6,671 bases of DNA from an uncultured Collinsella sp. Lineage in GTDB: Bacteria; Actinomycetota; Coriobacteriia; Coriobacteriales; Coriobacteriaceae. The position numbers and the translations under genes are program-made. The stretch spans positions 1-6,671 of the forward strand of contig URTB01000077.1 in assembly GCA_900550595.1 (NCBI GenBank), read 5' to 3'. A model generated the notes under the pieces. It saw nothing but the letters and a program-made list of their open reading frames with translations. It ran no database searches and was not told the DNA's origin. Each line of letters starts with the position of its first letter. The stretch's first letter is position 1. Shown here piece by piece: positions 1 through 6,036 of this stretch.

Positions 1-259
1 CGCCGTGGATCTTGATGGGCCACTCGGGACGCATGGTCTCGGCGATCTTAAAGGCATCGCCGTCGGAGTGCTCGGGGTCGAAGGTGAGCTGCGTGATGCC
101 CTCGCGGTCGCGAAGGTCACAGAAGATAAGGCCGCCGTGGTCGCGGCGACGGCTCACCCAACCGGTGAGGGTGACCTCTTCGCCCACGTTCTCGAAGCGA
201 AGCTCGCCGCAGGTACGGGTGTGCATGGAATGCTCATCGATGGGACGGGTCTGGCTCAT
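1..259 (-). CDS. aspS: Aspartyl-tRNA synthetase, N-terminal part (truncated by window edge)
   Basis: The protein reads leftward from an ATG at 257-259 and leaves the window after about 86 residues. The visible part is the OB-fold anticodon-binding domain of class IIb aspartyl-tRNA synthetases, which charge tRNA-Asp in the cytoplasm. Diagnostic stretches are the early [13 protein letters not shown] segment (HTRTCGEL, residues 13-20), the [14 protein letters not shown] block at about 33-46 and DLRDREG at 49-54. The start is supported by a strong Shine-Dalgarno, AAAGGAGG, nine bases upstream. The gene is divergent from the serB-like gene. The catalytic class II motifs lie outside the window, so whether the enzyme is discriminating or also charges tRNA-Asn cannot be judged. 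Confidence 0.93.
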   Translation of the reverse strand, partial: MSQTRPIDEHSMHTRTCGELRFENVGEEVTLTGWVSRRRDHGGLIFCDLRDREGITQLTFDPEHSDGDAFKIAETMRPEWPIKIHG

Positions 260-280
260 ACCAGTGATCCTCCTTTATGG

Positions 281-322
281 ATCTGTGCCGCCCCGTGTCG
301 TTCCGGGCGGCGTCGTACAGAT
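281..322 (-). promoter_or_regulatory. Leader hairpin in the aspS 5' UTR
   Basis: On the minus strand ATCTGT (322-317) pairs with ACAGAT (286-281), and GCCGCCC (311-305) pairs with GGGCGGC (293-287). A five-base bulge (316-312) lies on one side and the apical loop is about 11 bases. The hairpin ends a few bases before the AAAGGAGG ribosome binding site of aspS. No U-run follows it, so it is not an obvious terminator. It may affect translation or mRNA stability; that role is inferred. Confidence 0.5.
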
Positions 323-362
323 TTGCCCAGCCTGCGTAAACCGCGCAGCCGGGCATGGCGTT

Positions 363-376
363 CTATCTTATCGCAC
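363..376 (-). promoter_or_regulatory. Candidate extended -10 promoter for aspS
   Basis: The minus strand reads GTGCGATAAGATAG, giving a TGC-type extended -10 with either GATAAG or TAAGAT as the hexamer. No good -35 is visible 16-18 bases upstream. It would give a leader of roughly 100 bases that includes the hairpin at 281-322. The call rests on motif resemblance only. Confidence 0.3.
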
Positions 377-471
377 CCGCGTCGATGTGCCGCGAAAAAG
401 TAGTTCTTGCCCAAAGACTTGACGGAGACGAAACAATTGACGCGGCCTGGCCGTCGCCCAAGCGCGCGGCG

Positions 472-480
472 TGCGACAAT
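472..480 (+). promoter_or_regulatory. Candidate extended -10 promoter for the serB-like gene
   Basis: TGCGACAAT at 472-480 resembles an extended -10 (TGn followed by GACAAT). It lies 35 bases before the ATG at 516. Two TTGACG hexamers (419-424 and 437-442) lie upstream, but neither is at a standard spacing. The evidence is weak. Confidence 0.25.
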
Positions 481-515
481 GTGCCCCAATACAACCGCAC
501 TCGGAAAGGCCCGTC

Positions 516-1151
516 ATGACCGCACGCCTCATCGTTATGGATATCGACTCCACGCTCATCAACCAGGAGGTCATCGACCTGTTGGGCGAGGAGGCCGGCG
601 TGGGCGAGCAGGTAGAGCAGATCACCGAGCGCGCCATGCGCGGCGAGCTCGACTTTAAGCAGGCGCTCGAGGAACGCGTGGGGCTGCTTGCCGGCTTGGA
701 TGAGAGCGTATTCGAGCGCACCTTTGAGCGCGTGACGTTTACCCCCGGCGCGCTGGAGCTTGTGCGCTCGGCACACAGCAAGGGCTGGAAGGTCGGCGTG
801 GTAAGCGGCGGCTTTCACGAGGTCGCCGACAAGATCGTGGCCGCCGCGGGCATCGACTTTTGCCTCGCTAACCGCCTGGAGGTCGTGGACGGCAAGCTCA
901 CCGGTAAGCTGGCGGCAGACATCGTGACCAAGGAGTCCAAGCTCATCCAGCTGCTGGATTGGGCGGTTGAGTGCGGTGTCGACATGGCCCACACCGTCGC
1001 GATCGGCGACGGCGCCAACGACATCCCCATGATTCAGGCCGCGGGCACGGGCATCGCGTTTTGCGCCAAGCCCAAGACGCGCGAGGCCGCCCCGTTTGCC
1101 ATCGACGAGCGCAACCTGATGCTCGCCATGGACATCATCCTGCGCGACTAG
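516..1151 (+). CDS. serB: Phosphoserine phosphatase (HAD superfamily, SerB-like)
   Basis: This 211-residue cytoplasmic HAD-family phosphatase probably hydrolyses O-phospho-L-serine to L-serine, the last step of serine synthesis. All HAD motifs are present: motif I DIDST at 9-13, with nucleophile D9 and acid/base D11; motif II SGG at 97-99; motif III lysine, most likely K139 in KESKL; and motif IV GDGAND at 164-169, with D165 and D169 for Mg2+. The AKP and AAGTGIAF segments after motif IV also match SerB. It is a single-domain form without the N-terminal extension of E. coli SerB. The start at 516 is chosen because GGAAAGG lies six bases upstream and motif I follows at once; the frame stays open to 471 but that extension looks non-coding. 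A related HAD-IB phosphatase with another substrate is possible. Confidence 0.85.
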   Translation: MTARLIVMDIDSTLINQEVIDLLGEEAGVGEQVEQITERAMRGELDFKQALEERVGLLAGLDESVFERTFERVTFTPGALELVRSAHSKGWKVGVVSGGFHEVADKIVAAAGIDFCLANRLEVVDGKLTGKLAADIVTKESKLIQLLDWAVECGVDMAHTVAIGDGANDIPMIQAAGTGIAFCAKPKTREAAPFAIDERNLMLAMDIILRD

Positions 1152-1187
1152 CCGATCCGTCTAACAATTGAATCAGTCTGTCCTATA

Positions 1188-1221
1188 GTTTCCGAACAAT
1201 TTTGTCTTAGTGTTCGGAAAC
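1188..1221. promoter_or_regulatory. Perfect 11-bp inverted repeat before larB (candidate operator)
   Basis: GTTTCCGAACA at 1188-1198 is repeated as its exact reverse complement, TGTTCGGAAAC, at 1211-1221, with a 12-base spacer. The half-site centres are 23 bp apart, about two helical turns. The right arm reaches the expected -35 region of the candidate larB promoter. The operon it precedes ends in a TetR-family gene, so autoregulation by that protein is a natural inference. No U-run follows, which argues against a terminator for serB. Confidence 0.6.
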
Positions 1222-1233
1222 ATACCCTTTGAG

Positions 1234-1242
1234 TGCTAGACT
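1234..1242 (+). promoter_or_regulatory. Candidate extended -10 promoter for larB-larC-tetR
   Basis: TGCTAGACT at 1234-1242 matches an extended -10 (TGn-TAnnnT). It would start transcription near 1249, giving a leader of about 17 bases before the ATG at 1266. The -35 position falls in the right arm of the inverted repeat (about 1213-1218, TTCGGA, 18-base spacing) and is a poor match. Confidence 0.35.
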
Positions 1243-1265
1243 TTGCGCCGTCGAAGGGAACATAT

Positions 1266-2048
1266 ATGGATAAGCGAGATCTTGAGCAGTTGCTGAGCGA
1301 TGTTGCCGGCGGAGCAGTCGCCCCGGCAGACGCCCTCACGCGCATCCAGACGGCGCCAACCGCCGACCTGGGTTTTGCACAGCTCGATCTTTCGCGCGGG
1401 GTGCGCCAGGGAGCCGGCGAGGTTGTCTACGGCGCCGGTAAAACCGCCGAGCAGGTTGCCGCCATTATCGAAGCACTGCGCGATGCCGGCCAGGAGCGCA
1501 TCCTGGTCACGCGCCTGGACGCCGAAAAGGCAGCCCGCACCTCGGAGCTCCTCGACAACGGCATCGACCTGGGATATGCCCCGGACGCACAGCTCGCCCT
1601 CGTGGGAGGCAAGCCCTCCCCCACCGGCAACGGACGCATCGTCGTCGCCTGCGCCGGCACGAGCGACCTGCCCGTCGCCGAAGAGGCGGCAGTGACGGCC
1701 GAGTTCTATGGCAACGAGGTCAATCGCCTCTACGACGTAGGTGTCGCCGGCCTGCACCGTCTGCTCGCGCATGCCGAGGAGCTTGCCCAGGCACAGGTGG
1801 TCATCGCCATCGCCGGCATGGAAGGCGCGCTGGCGAGCGTTATCGGCGGCCTGGTGAGCTGTCCGGTCATTGCCGTTCCCACCAGCGTGGGCTACGGCGC
1901 GAGCTTTGGTGGCGTAGCCGCACTGCTCGCCATGCTCAACTCCTGCGCCAGCGGCGTTTCGGTCGTCAATATCGACAATGGCTTTGGTGCCGCATACCAG
2001 GCAAGTCTTATCAATCATCTGAGCGCCGGCACACCCCGCGCCCGTTAA
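1266..2048 (+). CDS. larB: LarB, nicotinic acid adenine dinucleotide carboxylase/hydrolase
   Basis: LarB starts synthesis of the nickel-pincer cofactor of lactate racemase: it carboxylates the pyridinium ring of nicotinic acid adenine dinucleotide and cleaves the phosphoanhydride to give the dicarboxylated mononucleotide. The 260-residue protein has the family's layout: an N-terminal helical part (about 1-60, with LDLSRGVRQG at 40-49) and a C-terminal PurE-like (AIR carboxylase) domain from about 125. The latter shows the VACAGTSDLPVAEEA stretch (127-141), the GMEGALASVIGGL loop (184-196), PTSVGYGASFGG (205-216) and LNSC with C227. That cysteine corresponds to the one known in L. plantarum LarB to add to the pyridine ring. 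The start at 1266 has AAGGGA six bases upstream; an in-frame extension to 1233 has no such support. larC follows 10 bases downstream. Confidence 0.93.
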   Translation: MDKRDLEQLLSDVAGGAVAPADALTRIQTAPTADLGFAQLDLSRGVRQGAGEVVYGAGKTAEQVAAIIEALRDAGQERILVTRLDAEKAARTSELLDNGIDLGYAPDAQLALVGGKPSPTGNGRIVVACAGTSDLPVAEEAAVTAEFYGNEVNRLYDVGVAGLHRLLAHAEELAQAQVVIAIAGMEGALASVIGGLVSCPVIAVPTSVGYGASFGGVAALLAMLNSCASGVSVVNIDNGFGAAYQASLINHLSAGTPRAR

Positions 2049-2058
2049 GGAGCATTCC

Positions 2059-2955
2059 ATGTCTAACCATCAGCACACGCTTATCATCGATGGCACCTCG
2101 GGCATCAGCGGCGATATGACCGTCGCGGCCCTGCTCGACCTGGGCGCCAGCGAGGAGCACCTACGCGAACAGCTCGCCACGCTGCCGGTCGACGGCTTTT
2201 CGATCGCCGTGACGCGCGTAAACAAGCATGGCATCGACGCCTGCGATTTCGACGTCCAGCTTGCAGAGGGGCTCGAGAACCACGATCACGATATGGCCTG
2301 GCTCTACGGCAACGAAGCGGGCACCGAGCACATGCACGAGCATGAGCACCACCATCATGACCATGATGAGCACGAACACGAGCACTGCCACGAGCATGAC
2401 CATGAGGGTCACCATCACGCCCACCACCATCACCACCGTTCTTTGACGGATGTCACCGCCATCATCGATGGCTCACGGCTAAGCGATGGTGCCAAGCGTC
2501 GTGCCCTCGCCATTTTTTCCGTACTCGCCGATGCCGAGGCAAAGGCTCACGGCAAAACGCCCGACACCGTCCTGTTTCACGAGGTGGGCGCCGTCGACTC
2601 CATCGTCGACGTCTGCTCTGTCGCCATCTGCCTCGACGACCTTGGTATTGAGGACATCGTGGTCGAGTCGCTCTCCGAGGGTCACGGCACCATCCACTGT
2701 GCCCACGGCCTCATGCCCATTCCCGTCCCCGCTGTCGTCAACCTGTGCCAGGCGGGCAATATCGCCCTCACGCCTGCACCGGTCGCCGGCGAGCTCGTGA
2801 CGCCGACGGGCGCCGCCATCGTCACCGCGCTGCGCACGTCCGACCAACTGCCCTCACGCTACCGCATCGAAGCCGTCGGCTACGGCGCCGGCAAACGCCC
2901 CTACGAAGGTTGCTCCGGTACGCTCCGCTGCCTGCTCGTTCACGCGGACGCATAG
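2059..2955 (+). CDS. larC: LarC N-terminal (LarC1-type) nickel insertion protein, without LarC2 domain
   Basis: LarC is the CTP-dependent nickel insertase that completes the pincer cofactor of LarA. This 298-residue protein has the N-terminal LarC signature (DGTSGISGDM, 11-20) and a very histidine-rich loop with 22 His in residues 91-126, probably for nickel storage or delivery. It also has the core block FHEVGAVDSIVDV (173-185), the HG.MPIPVPA stretch (216-225), ELVTPTGAA (245-253) and VGYGAGKR (273-280). It stops right after GTLRCLLVHADA, where full-length LarC proteins continue into the LarC2 domain that binds metal-CTP in L. plantarum. The next gene begins two bases after the stop, and no other frame carries a LarC2-like continuation. 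TAAGGAG at 2046-2052, overlapping the larB stop, is the ribosome binding site. Either LarC2 is supplied from elsewhere or this form works alone. Confidence 0.88.
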   Translation: MSNHQHTLIIDGTSGISGDMTVAALLDLGASEEHLREQLATLPVDGFSIAVTRVNKHGIDACDFDVQLAEGLENHDHDMAWLYGNEAGTEHMHEHEHHHHDHDEHEHEHCHEHDHEGHHHAHHHHHRSLTDVTAIIDGSRLSDGAKRRALAIFSVLADAEAKAHGKTPDTVLFHEVGAVDSIVDVCSVAICLDDLGIEDIVVESLSEGHGTIHCAHGLMPIPVPAVVNLCQAGNIALTPAPVAGELVTPTGAAIVTALRTSDQLPSRYRIEAVGYGAGKRPYEGCSGTLRCLLVHADA

Positions 2956-2957
2956 CC

Positions 2958-3497
2958 ATGGATGCCCGCAAGGCAAAAAGCCGCGCTGCCATCGTTACGG
3001 CGTTCTCCGAGCTCCTGTGCGAGAAAGACTACGGCAAGATCACCGTCGGCGACATCATCGCTCGTGCCCACGTAGGTCGGGCCACGTTCTACGGGCTCTT
3101 CAAGAGCAAAGATGACCTGCTCGCTGAGCTCGTGCGCGATATCTGCACCCATGCCCTCGACGATGACGGTACGCCCCTCGATGACCCACTCGTACAGGTC
3201 GAGCATATCCTCAACAACCTCTGGAATCGTCGGCAGGGTGTACGGGCACTGGTAGCCGGCGCCGGCTCACGCGTCTTCGCCGACTGCTTACGCAAGACCA
3301 TCATGTCACGAGCAGCCGAAACCGTGCCCGTCGACCCCTCAGGCCCCGCCGGCACCATGGACCGAAGCTTCCTACTACACCACATAGCCTCAAGCTTTGT
3401 AGGAATGGTCCAATGGTGGGCCTGGCACAATTTCCAAGCAGATAAAGCCGACGTAGCCAAAGACTACCTCTCAGCCATAAAGCCCCTCTTCACCTAA
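2958..3497 (+). CDS. TetR/AcrR-family transcriptional regulator
   Basis: This 179-residue protein begins with a TetR-type DNA-binding domain. The first helix is about residues 5-22 (KAKSRAAIVTAFSELLCEK). The helix-turn-helix spans about 28-50, ITVGDIIARAHVGRATFYGLFKSKDDLL, with the typical RATFY and F.SKDDLL anchor. The remaining ~125 residues are a divergent helical ligand and dimer domain with a Trp-rich patch (MVQWWAWHNF, near 151-160). The ATG lies two bases after the larC stop and has no clear Shine-Dalgarno, so translation is probably coupled to larC. Its place as the last gene of a lar operon, with a long inverted repeat before larB, suggests it controls the lar genes, possibly in response to lactate. 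L. plantarum uses a Crp/Fnr-family protein, LarR, instead. The ligand and targets are unknown. Confidence 0.88.
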   Translation: MDARKAKSRAAIVTAFSELLCEKDYGKITVGDIIARAHVGRATFYGLFKSKDDLLAELVRDICTHALDDDGTPLDDPLVQVEHILNNLWNRRQGVRALVAGAGSRVFADCLRKTIMSRAAETVPVDPSGPAGTMDRSFLLHHIASSFVGMVQWWAWHNFQADKADVAKDYLSAIKPLFT

Positions 3498-3653
3498 GTA
3501 AGAAGCTCATCCCAAATCATCGACCCAACCCAGGGCTCCGCGCACCCCAAAGTGTCACTCGCGCCTCAACGCCCCCACCAGCAACAAGCCCCTCCCATCC
3601 AAATTCAGATATATATGTTGGGTTGCTTGCTCGAGCGCAGCAAAGACCCCGCA
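3498..3653. other. Intergenic spacer between tetR and the terminator
   Basis: No credible gene lies here. The stretch is C-rich on the plus strand, with a short ATATATAT tract near 3610 and an imperfect hairpin around the palindrome GCTCGAGC (near 3627-3638). That hairpin lacks a U-run. The convincing terminator for both converging operons follows at 3695-3734. Confidence 0.5.
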
Positions 3654-3775
3654 GCCGTCCGCATGGGGTAACTTCCCAGCGCACTCCGCAGGACGAAAGA
3701 ACCCCCGCCGCAAGTGCGCAGCGGGGGTTCTTTCATGTCCGAGGACGCGCTGGGAAGTTACCCCATGCGGACGGC
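3654..3775. repeat. 29-bp perfect inverted repeat enclosing the terminator
   Basis: The arms are 3654-3682 and 3747-3775, exact reverse complements over 29 bases. They begin GCCGTCCGCATGGGG on the left and end CCCCATGCGGACGGC on the right. Pairing breaks at both outer ends (3653/3776) and inside (3683/3746), and resumes in the terminator stem at 3695-3734. The whole forms a nested hairpin of about 122 bases between the convergent tetR and larD genes. Arms this long and perfect are more than a terminator needs. Confidence 0.85.
3695..3734. terminator. Bidirectional Rho-independent terminator between tetR and larD
   Basis: A 14-bp perfect stem, GAAAGAACCCCCGC (3695-3708) with GCGGGGGTTCTTTC (3721-3734), encloses a 12-base loop that can add three more pairs (3709-3711 with 3716-3718). 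The GC-rich core is flanked by A-rich sequence on one side and T-rich sequence on the other, so each strand ends the stem in a TTCTTTC tract. Position between two converging operons supports termination of both. Confidence 0.85.
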
Positions 3776-3797
3776 GGACAACCTATGTAGCCTCAGA

Positions 3798-4529
3798 CTA
3801 GAACATGCCCAAGAAACCATGCACAAACAGCGCAGCCAGAGCAGCGCCGACAAACGGAGCGATGCCAGGAACGAGCAGGCCGTACTTCCAGTTGTTGTCA
3901 GCCTTGTTCTTGATCGGCAGCACCTGATAGGCCATGCGAGGACCAAGGTCACGAGCCTGGTTCATGGCGAAGCCGGTGATGCCGCCCATGCCCATGCCAA
4001 CGGCCCAAACGATCAGGCCGACGCAGATGGCGAGCATCAGAACGTTCTCGCCGGCGCGGTTAGCGGCAGCGAGGATGGCGCTGATGAACACAAAGGTGCA
4101 GATAGCCTCGCAGAAGAAGTTACGGGCGTAGTTCGTACCCTCGGTGGTGGGGTTGGTCGAGAAGATGTTGCGCTGGGCAATGGGGTCGACGACGCCATCG
4201 GAAGCCTTGAACTCATCGGCATACATCAACCACGCGATCACGGCGCCCGCAAAGCCGCCGAGCATATCGGCAATCATGAAGGGAATGCAGCTGCTCCACG
4301 GCACCAGGCCTACGATGCACTGGGCAAGCACCATGGCGGGGTTCATGCACACGGCGCCGCCAAAGATAAACAGAGCGACCGAGATGCCAAAAGACCAGGT
4401 GGTGATGGCAAACATGTGGCCGGAGCCCTGATACTTGGTGCCCTTAAGCACGGTATCGCAGTGTACGCCCACGCCAAAGATGATCATGAGGGCCGTTGCG
4501 CCGAATTCGCAGAGGAGTTTGGTAAGCAT
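3798..4529 (-). CDS. larD: LarD-like MIP-family channel (lactate/glycerol facilitator)
   Basis: This 243-residue membrane protein of the aquaporin/glycerol facilitator family lies directly downstream of larA, as the lactate channel LarD does in L. plantarum lar operons. Predicted layout: helix 1 at 5-25, helix 2 at 40-57, first half-helix with NPA at 63-65, helix 3 at 82-103, helix 4 at 136-156, helix 5 at 163-182, second half-helix at 186-200, helix 6 at 217-239. The second box reads NQARDLGPR (190-198) where most family members have NPARD. The selectivity-filter arginine (R193) and F187, which matches the GlpF filter Phe in GFAMNPAR, are kept. Both favour a solute channel over a strict water channel. 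The start at 4529 has AAGG four bases upstream, and the gap to larA is 49 bases. Lactate as substrate is inferred from context. Confidence 0.85.
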   Translation of the reverse strand: MLTKLLCEFGATALMIIFGVGVHCDTVLKGTKYQGSGHMFAITTWSFGISVALFIFGGAVCMNPAMVLAQCIVGLVPWSSCIPFMIADMLGGFAGAVIAWLMYADEFKASDGVVDPIAQRNIFSTNPTTEGTNYARNFFCEAICTFVFISAILAAANRAGENVLMLAICVGLIVWAVGMGMGGITGFAMNQARDLGPRMAYQVLPIKNKADNNWKYGLLVPGIAPFVGAALAALFVHGFLGMF

Positions 4530-4578
4530 AAAACCTTATCTTTCTTGTCGGTTAAAAACGATTCGTTTAGGCCACGCA

Positions 4579-5856
4579 CTAGTGCTGCGCGACGACAACA
4601 CCCAGGCCATCGGGAATGACGGCCACCTTGGCGTCAGCACCCTTCATCTCAAAGGCGAGCTTGAGCGCCTCCTCGAGGGTGTTGACCGGCGTCATGTGCA
4701 TATCCTTGATCATCTGGTGATCGCACAGGTCGGTGACCATGATCACAGGGTGATGCGCCAGGATGCGGGCGAAAATCTGGCTCGTCCACTGGTCGGGCAG
4801 GGTCTCGTCCTTAGGACGGTCGATGCAGGCGCGCTCAAACTCTGCCGGATCGTTGTCGGCGATGTTGTGATAGAAGCCCTCGCCGCCGTGACCGTCGGCA
4901 CAACCGGCGACATCGATGATCACGCCACCCTCGGGAAGCGTGGCCTCGGCAGAGCACATGCCCTTCACGGCCTGGTAGATGTTCTGGTCGAGCGGGTAGC
5001 CGCCGTTGGTGGTGACGGCAATCTCGCACTCGACGGGCTCAACGCCGGCAAGGCTCTTCACGAACTCGCAGCCAGCCTCGTGCGCCTTGTGGATGTCGCC
5101 GGCAAAGGAGCCGATGACCTCGTGCTTGCCGTTGAGCACCACGTTAAGCACAAAGGCAAGGTGAGCCATCTCGGCAGCGGCGAACATGTCCTCGCTCACG
5201 TGGTTGTGGCACAGATTGCCGGCACGCGAGTGGGAATCGTTCACAAACTGGCCGTTGTGGTTGTACATGATGGTCTTGTAGCTGGCGATACCGGGAAGGA
5301 CGGACTTACGGCTGCCAGAGAAACCGGCAAAGAAGTGCGGCTCAATGAAGCCCTCGGCAAGCAGCAGATCGCAATCGGCGGCAATCTTGTTGATGATGCA
5401 CTCGCCACCAGAAGGCAGGGTGCCGACCTTTTTCATCATGCTGTCGTCAGTCGCGACGTGCATAACGATTTCCTCGTTGGCAACGATCTCCTCGCCATAC
5501 TTGTTGACGAGCTCCTCGTGCGTCGACGGACGGTGCATACCCGTAGCAACCAAAATACGCACGCGAGCCTCGGGCGCAGCAGAATGAATGTGATGCAGCA
5601 GAATAGGCATCGTCACACGCGAGGGAACGGGACGCGTATGGTCGGAGCTAATGATAACAATATCCTTCTTGCCAGCACAAAGCTCCTCGAGTGAAGGCGA
5701 GGCATAAGGGTTGGCAAGCGACTCCTCTACCAGCTCTTCCTGCGATTTCGTGGTCTTAAACTCGTTTTGATGACCCTCCATCACACCCGCGAAGTTCTTA
5801 TCCTCGAGCTCTAGATGCAACGTCTTGTGGTCAAACGGTAGTTCACATTCAAACAA
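4579..5856 (-). CDS. larA: LarA, nickel-pincer lactate racemase (TTG start)
   Basis: LarA interconverts L- and D-lactate in the cytoplasm by hydride transfer to a nickel-pincer nucleotide bound to a lysine. Counted from the TTG at 5854-5856 the protein has 425 residues, about the length of the L. plantarum enzyme (424 as recalled). Key residues fall on that enzyme's numbers: D72 and R75 (SSDHTRPVPS), H108 (VATGMHRP), H174 (EPHFFAGFSG), K184 (SRKSVLPG, cofactor attachment), H200 (nickel ligand region, YNHNG), and Q295 with K298 (NIYQAVKG). The C-terminal domain has GHGGEGFYHN (322-331), DQWTSQIFARIL (355-366) and a VIPDGLGV end. The TTG is preceded by a purine-rich GGAAGAGGG nine bases upstream. 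The frame stays open to 5964 without family resemblance. The first gene of larA-larD, it has its own candidate promoter at 5948-5977. Confidence 0.95.
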   Translation of the reverse strand: MFECELPFDHKTLHLELEDKNFAGVMEGHQNEFKTTKSQEELVEESLANPYASPSLEELCAGKKDIVIISSDHTRPVPSRVTMPILLHHIHSAAPEARVRILVATGMHRPSTHEELVNKYGEEIVANEEIVMHVATDDSMMKKVGTLPSGGECIINKIAADCDLLLAEGFIEPHFFAGFSGSRKSVLPGIASYKTIMYNHNGQFVNDSHSRAGNLCHNHVSEDMFAAAEMAHLAFVLNVVLNGKHEVIGSFAGDIHKAHEAGCEFVKSLAGVEPVECEIAVTTNGGYPLDQNIYQAVKGMCSAEATLPEGGVIIDVAGCADGHGGEGFYHNIADNDPAEFERACIDRPKDETLPDQWTSQIFARILAHHPVIMVTDLCDHQMIKDMHMTPVNTLEEALKLAFEMKGADAKVAVIPDGLGVVVAQH

Positions 5857-5947
5857 TGATGAGCGCCCTCTTCCTTTCAACTGACACACTAGATAAACCG
5901 TTGGAAGGATACGCCGCTCACCGAAAAACACCACCGTCCACCGACTC

Positions 5948-5977
5948 ATTAACACAACGTTCATATTTGACCCTCAA
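5948..5977 (-). promoter_or_regulatory. Candidate larA-larD promoter
   Basis: On the minus strand TTGAGG (5977-5972) is followed after 18 bases by GTTAAT (5953-5948), with a TG extension just before the -10. Transcription would start near 5941 and give a leader of about 85 bases. It lies immediately downstream of the leftward terminator at 5983-6012, as expected for an insulated new transcription unit. The hexamers are only partial matches. Confidence 0.4.
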
Positions 5978-5982
5978 CAAAA

Positions 5983-6012
5983 CGGCCGCGATCCCAAACG
6001 GGACCGTGGCCG
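5983..6012 (-). terminator. Leftward Rho-independent terminator upstream of larA
   Basis: The arms 5983-5995 (CGGCCGCGATCCC) and 6000-6012 (GGGACCGTGGCCG) form a 13-position stem with one G-U-type pair and one mismatch, and a four-base loop. On the minus strand the stem is followed at once by TTTTGTTGAG, a usable U-tract. It therefore ends leftward transcription arriving from beyond 6012, or acts as an attenuator if larA is also transcribed from further upstream. No clear gene lies just upstream to be terminated. Confidence 0.65.
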
Positions 6013-6036
6013 CCTGTCAAAGACACTATAGACAGG

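Noticed and set aside
281..420. T-box riboswitch in the aspS leader
   Set aside because: The leader has a hairpin, but I see no antiterminator T-box core and no terminator with a U-run.
471..515. N-terminal extension of the SerB-like protein
   Set aside because: The extra 15 residues lack family resemblance, and the ribosome binding site fits the ATG at 516.
363..992. 209-residue minus-strand open frame opposite the serB-like gene
   Set aside because: It is antisense to a gene with all HAD motifs and crosses the aspS-serB divergent promoter region.
1236..2060. 274-residue minus-strand open frame opposite larB
   Set aside because: It mirrors larB codons, and the plus-strand LarB has all family motifs.
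2930..2990. Programmed ribosomal frameshift joining LarC1 to a LarC2, as in L. plantarum
   Set aside because: No frame after 2955 contains LarC2-like sequence. The only good frame there is the TetR protein.
3369..3405. 7-bp inverted repeat TTCCTAC / GTAGGAA inside the TetR gene
   Set aside because: It is short, within coding sequence and expected by chance.
3714..4619. 301-residue plus-strand open frame opposite larD
   Set aside because: It is antisense to a recognisable MIP channel and starts inside the terminator hairpin, so it is a shadow.
4435..5694. 419-residue plus-strand open frame opposite larA
   Set aside because: It lies antisense to larA, whose protein is clearly conserved. The frame is long because of GC-rich codon bias and resembles no family.
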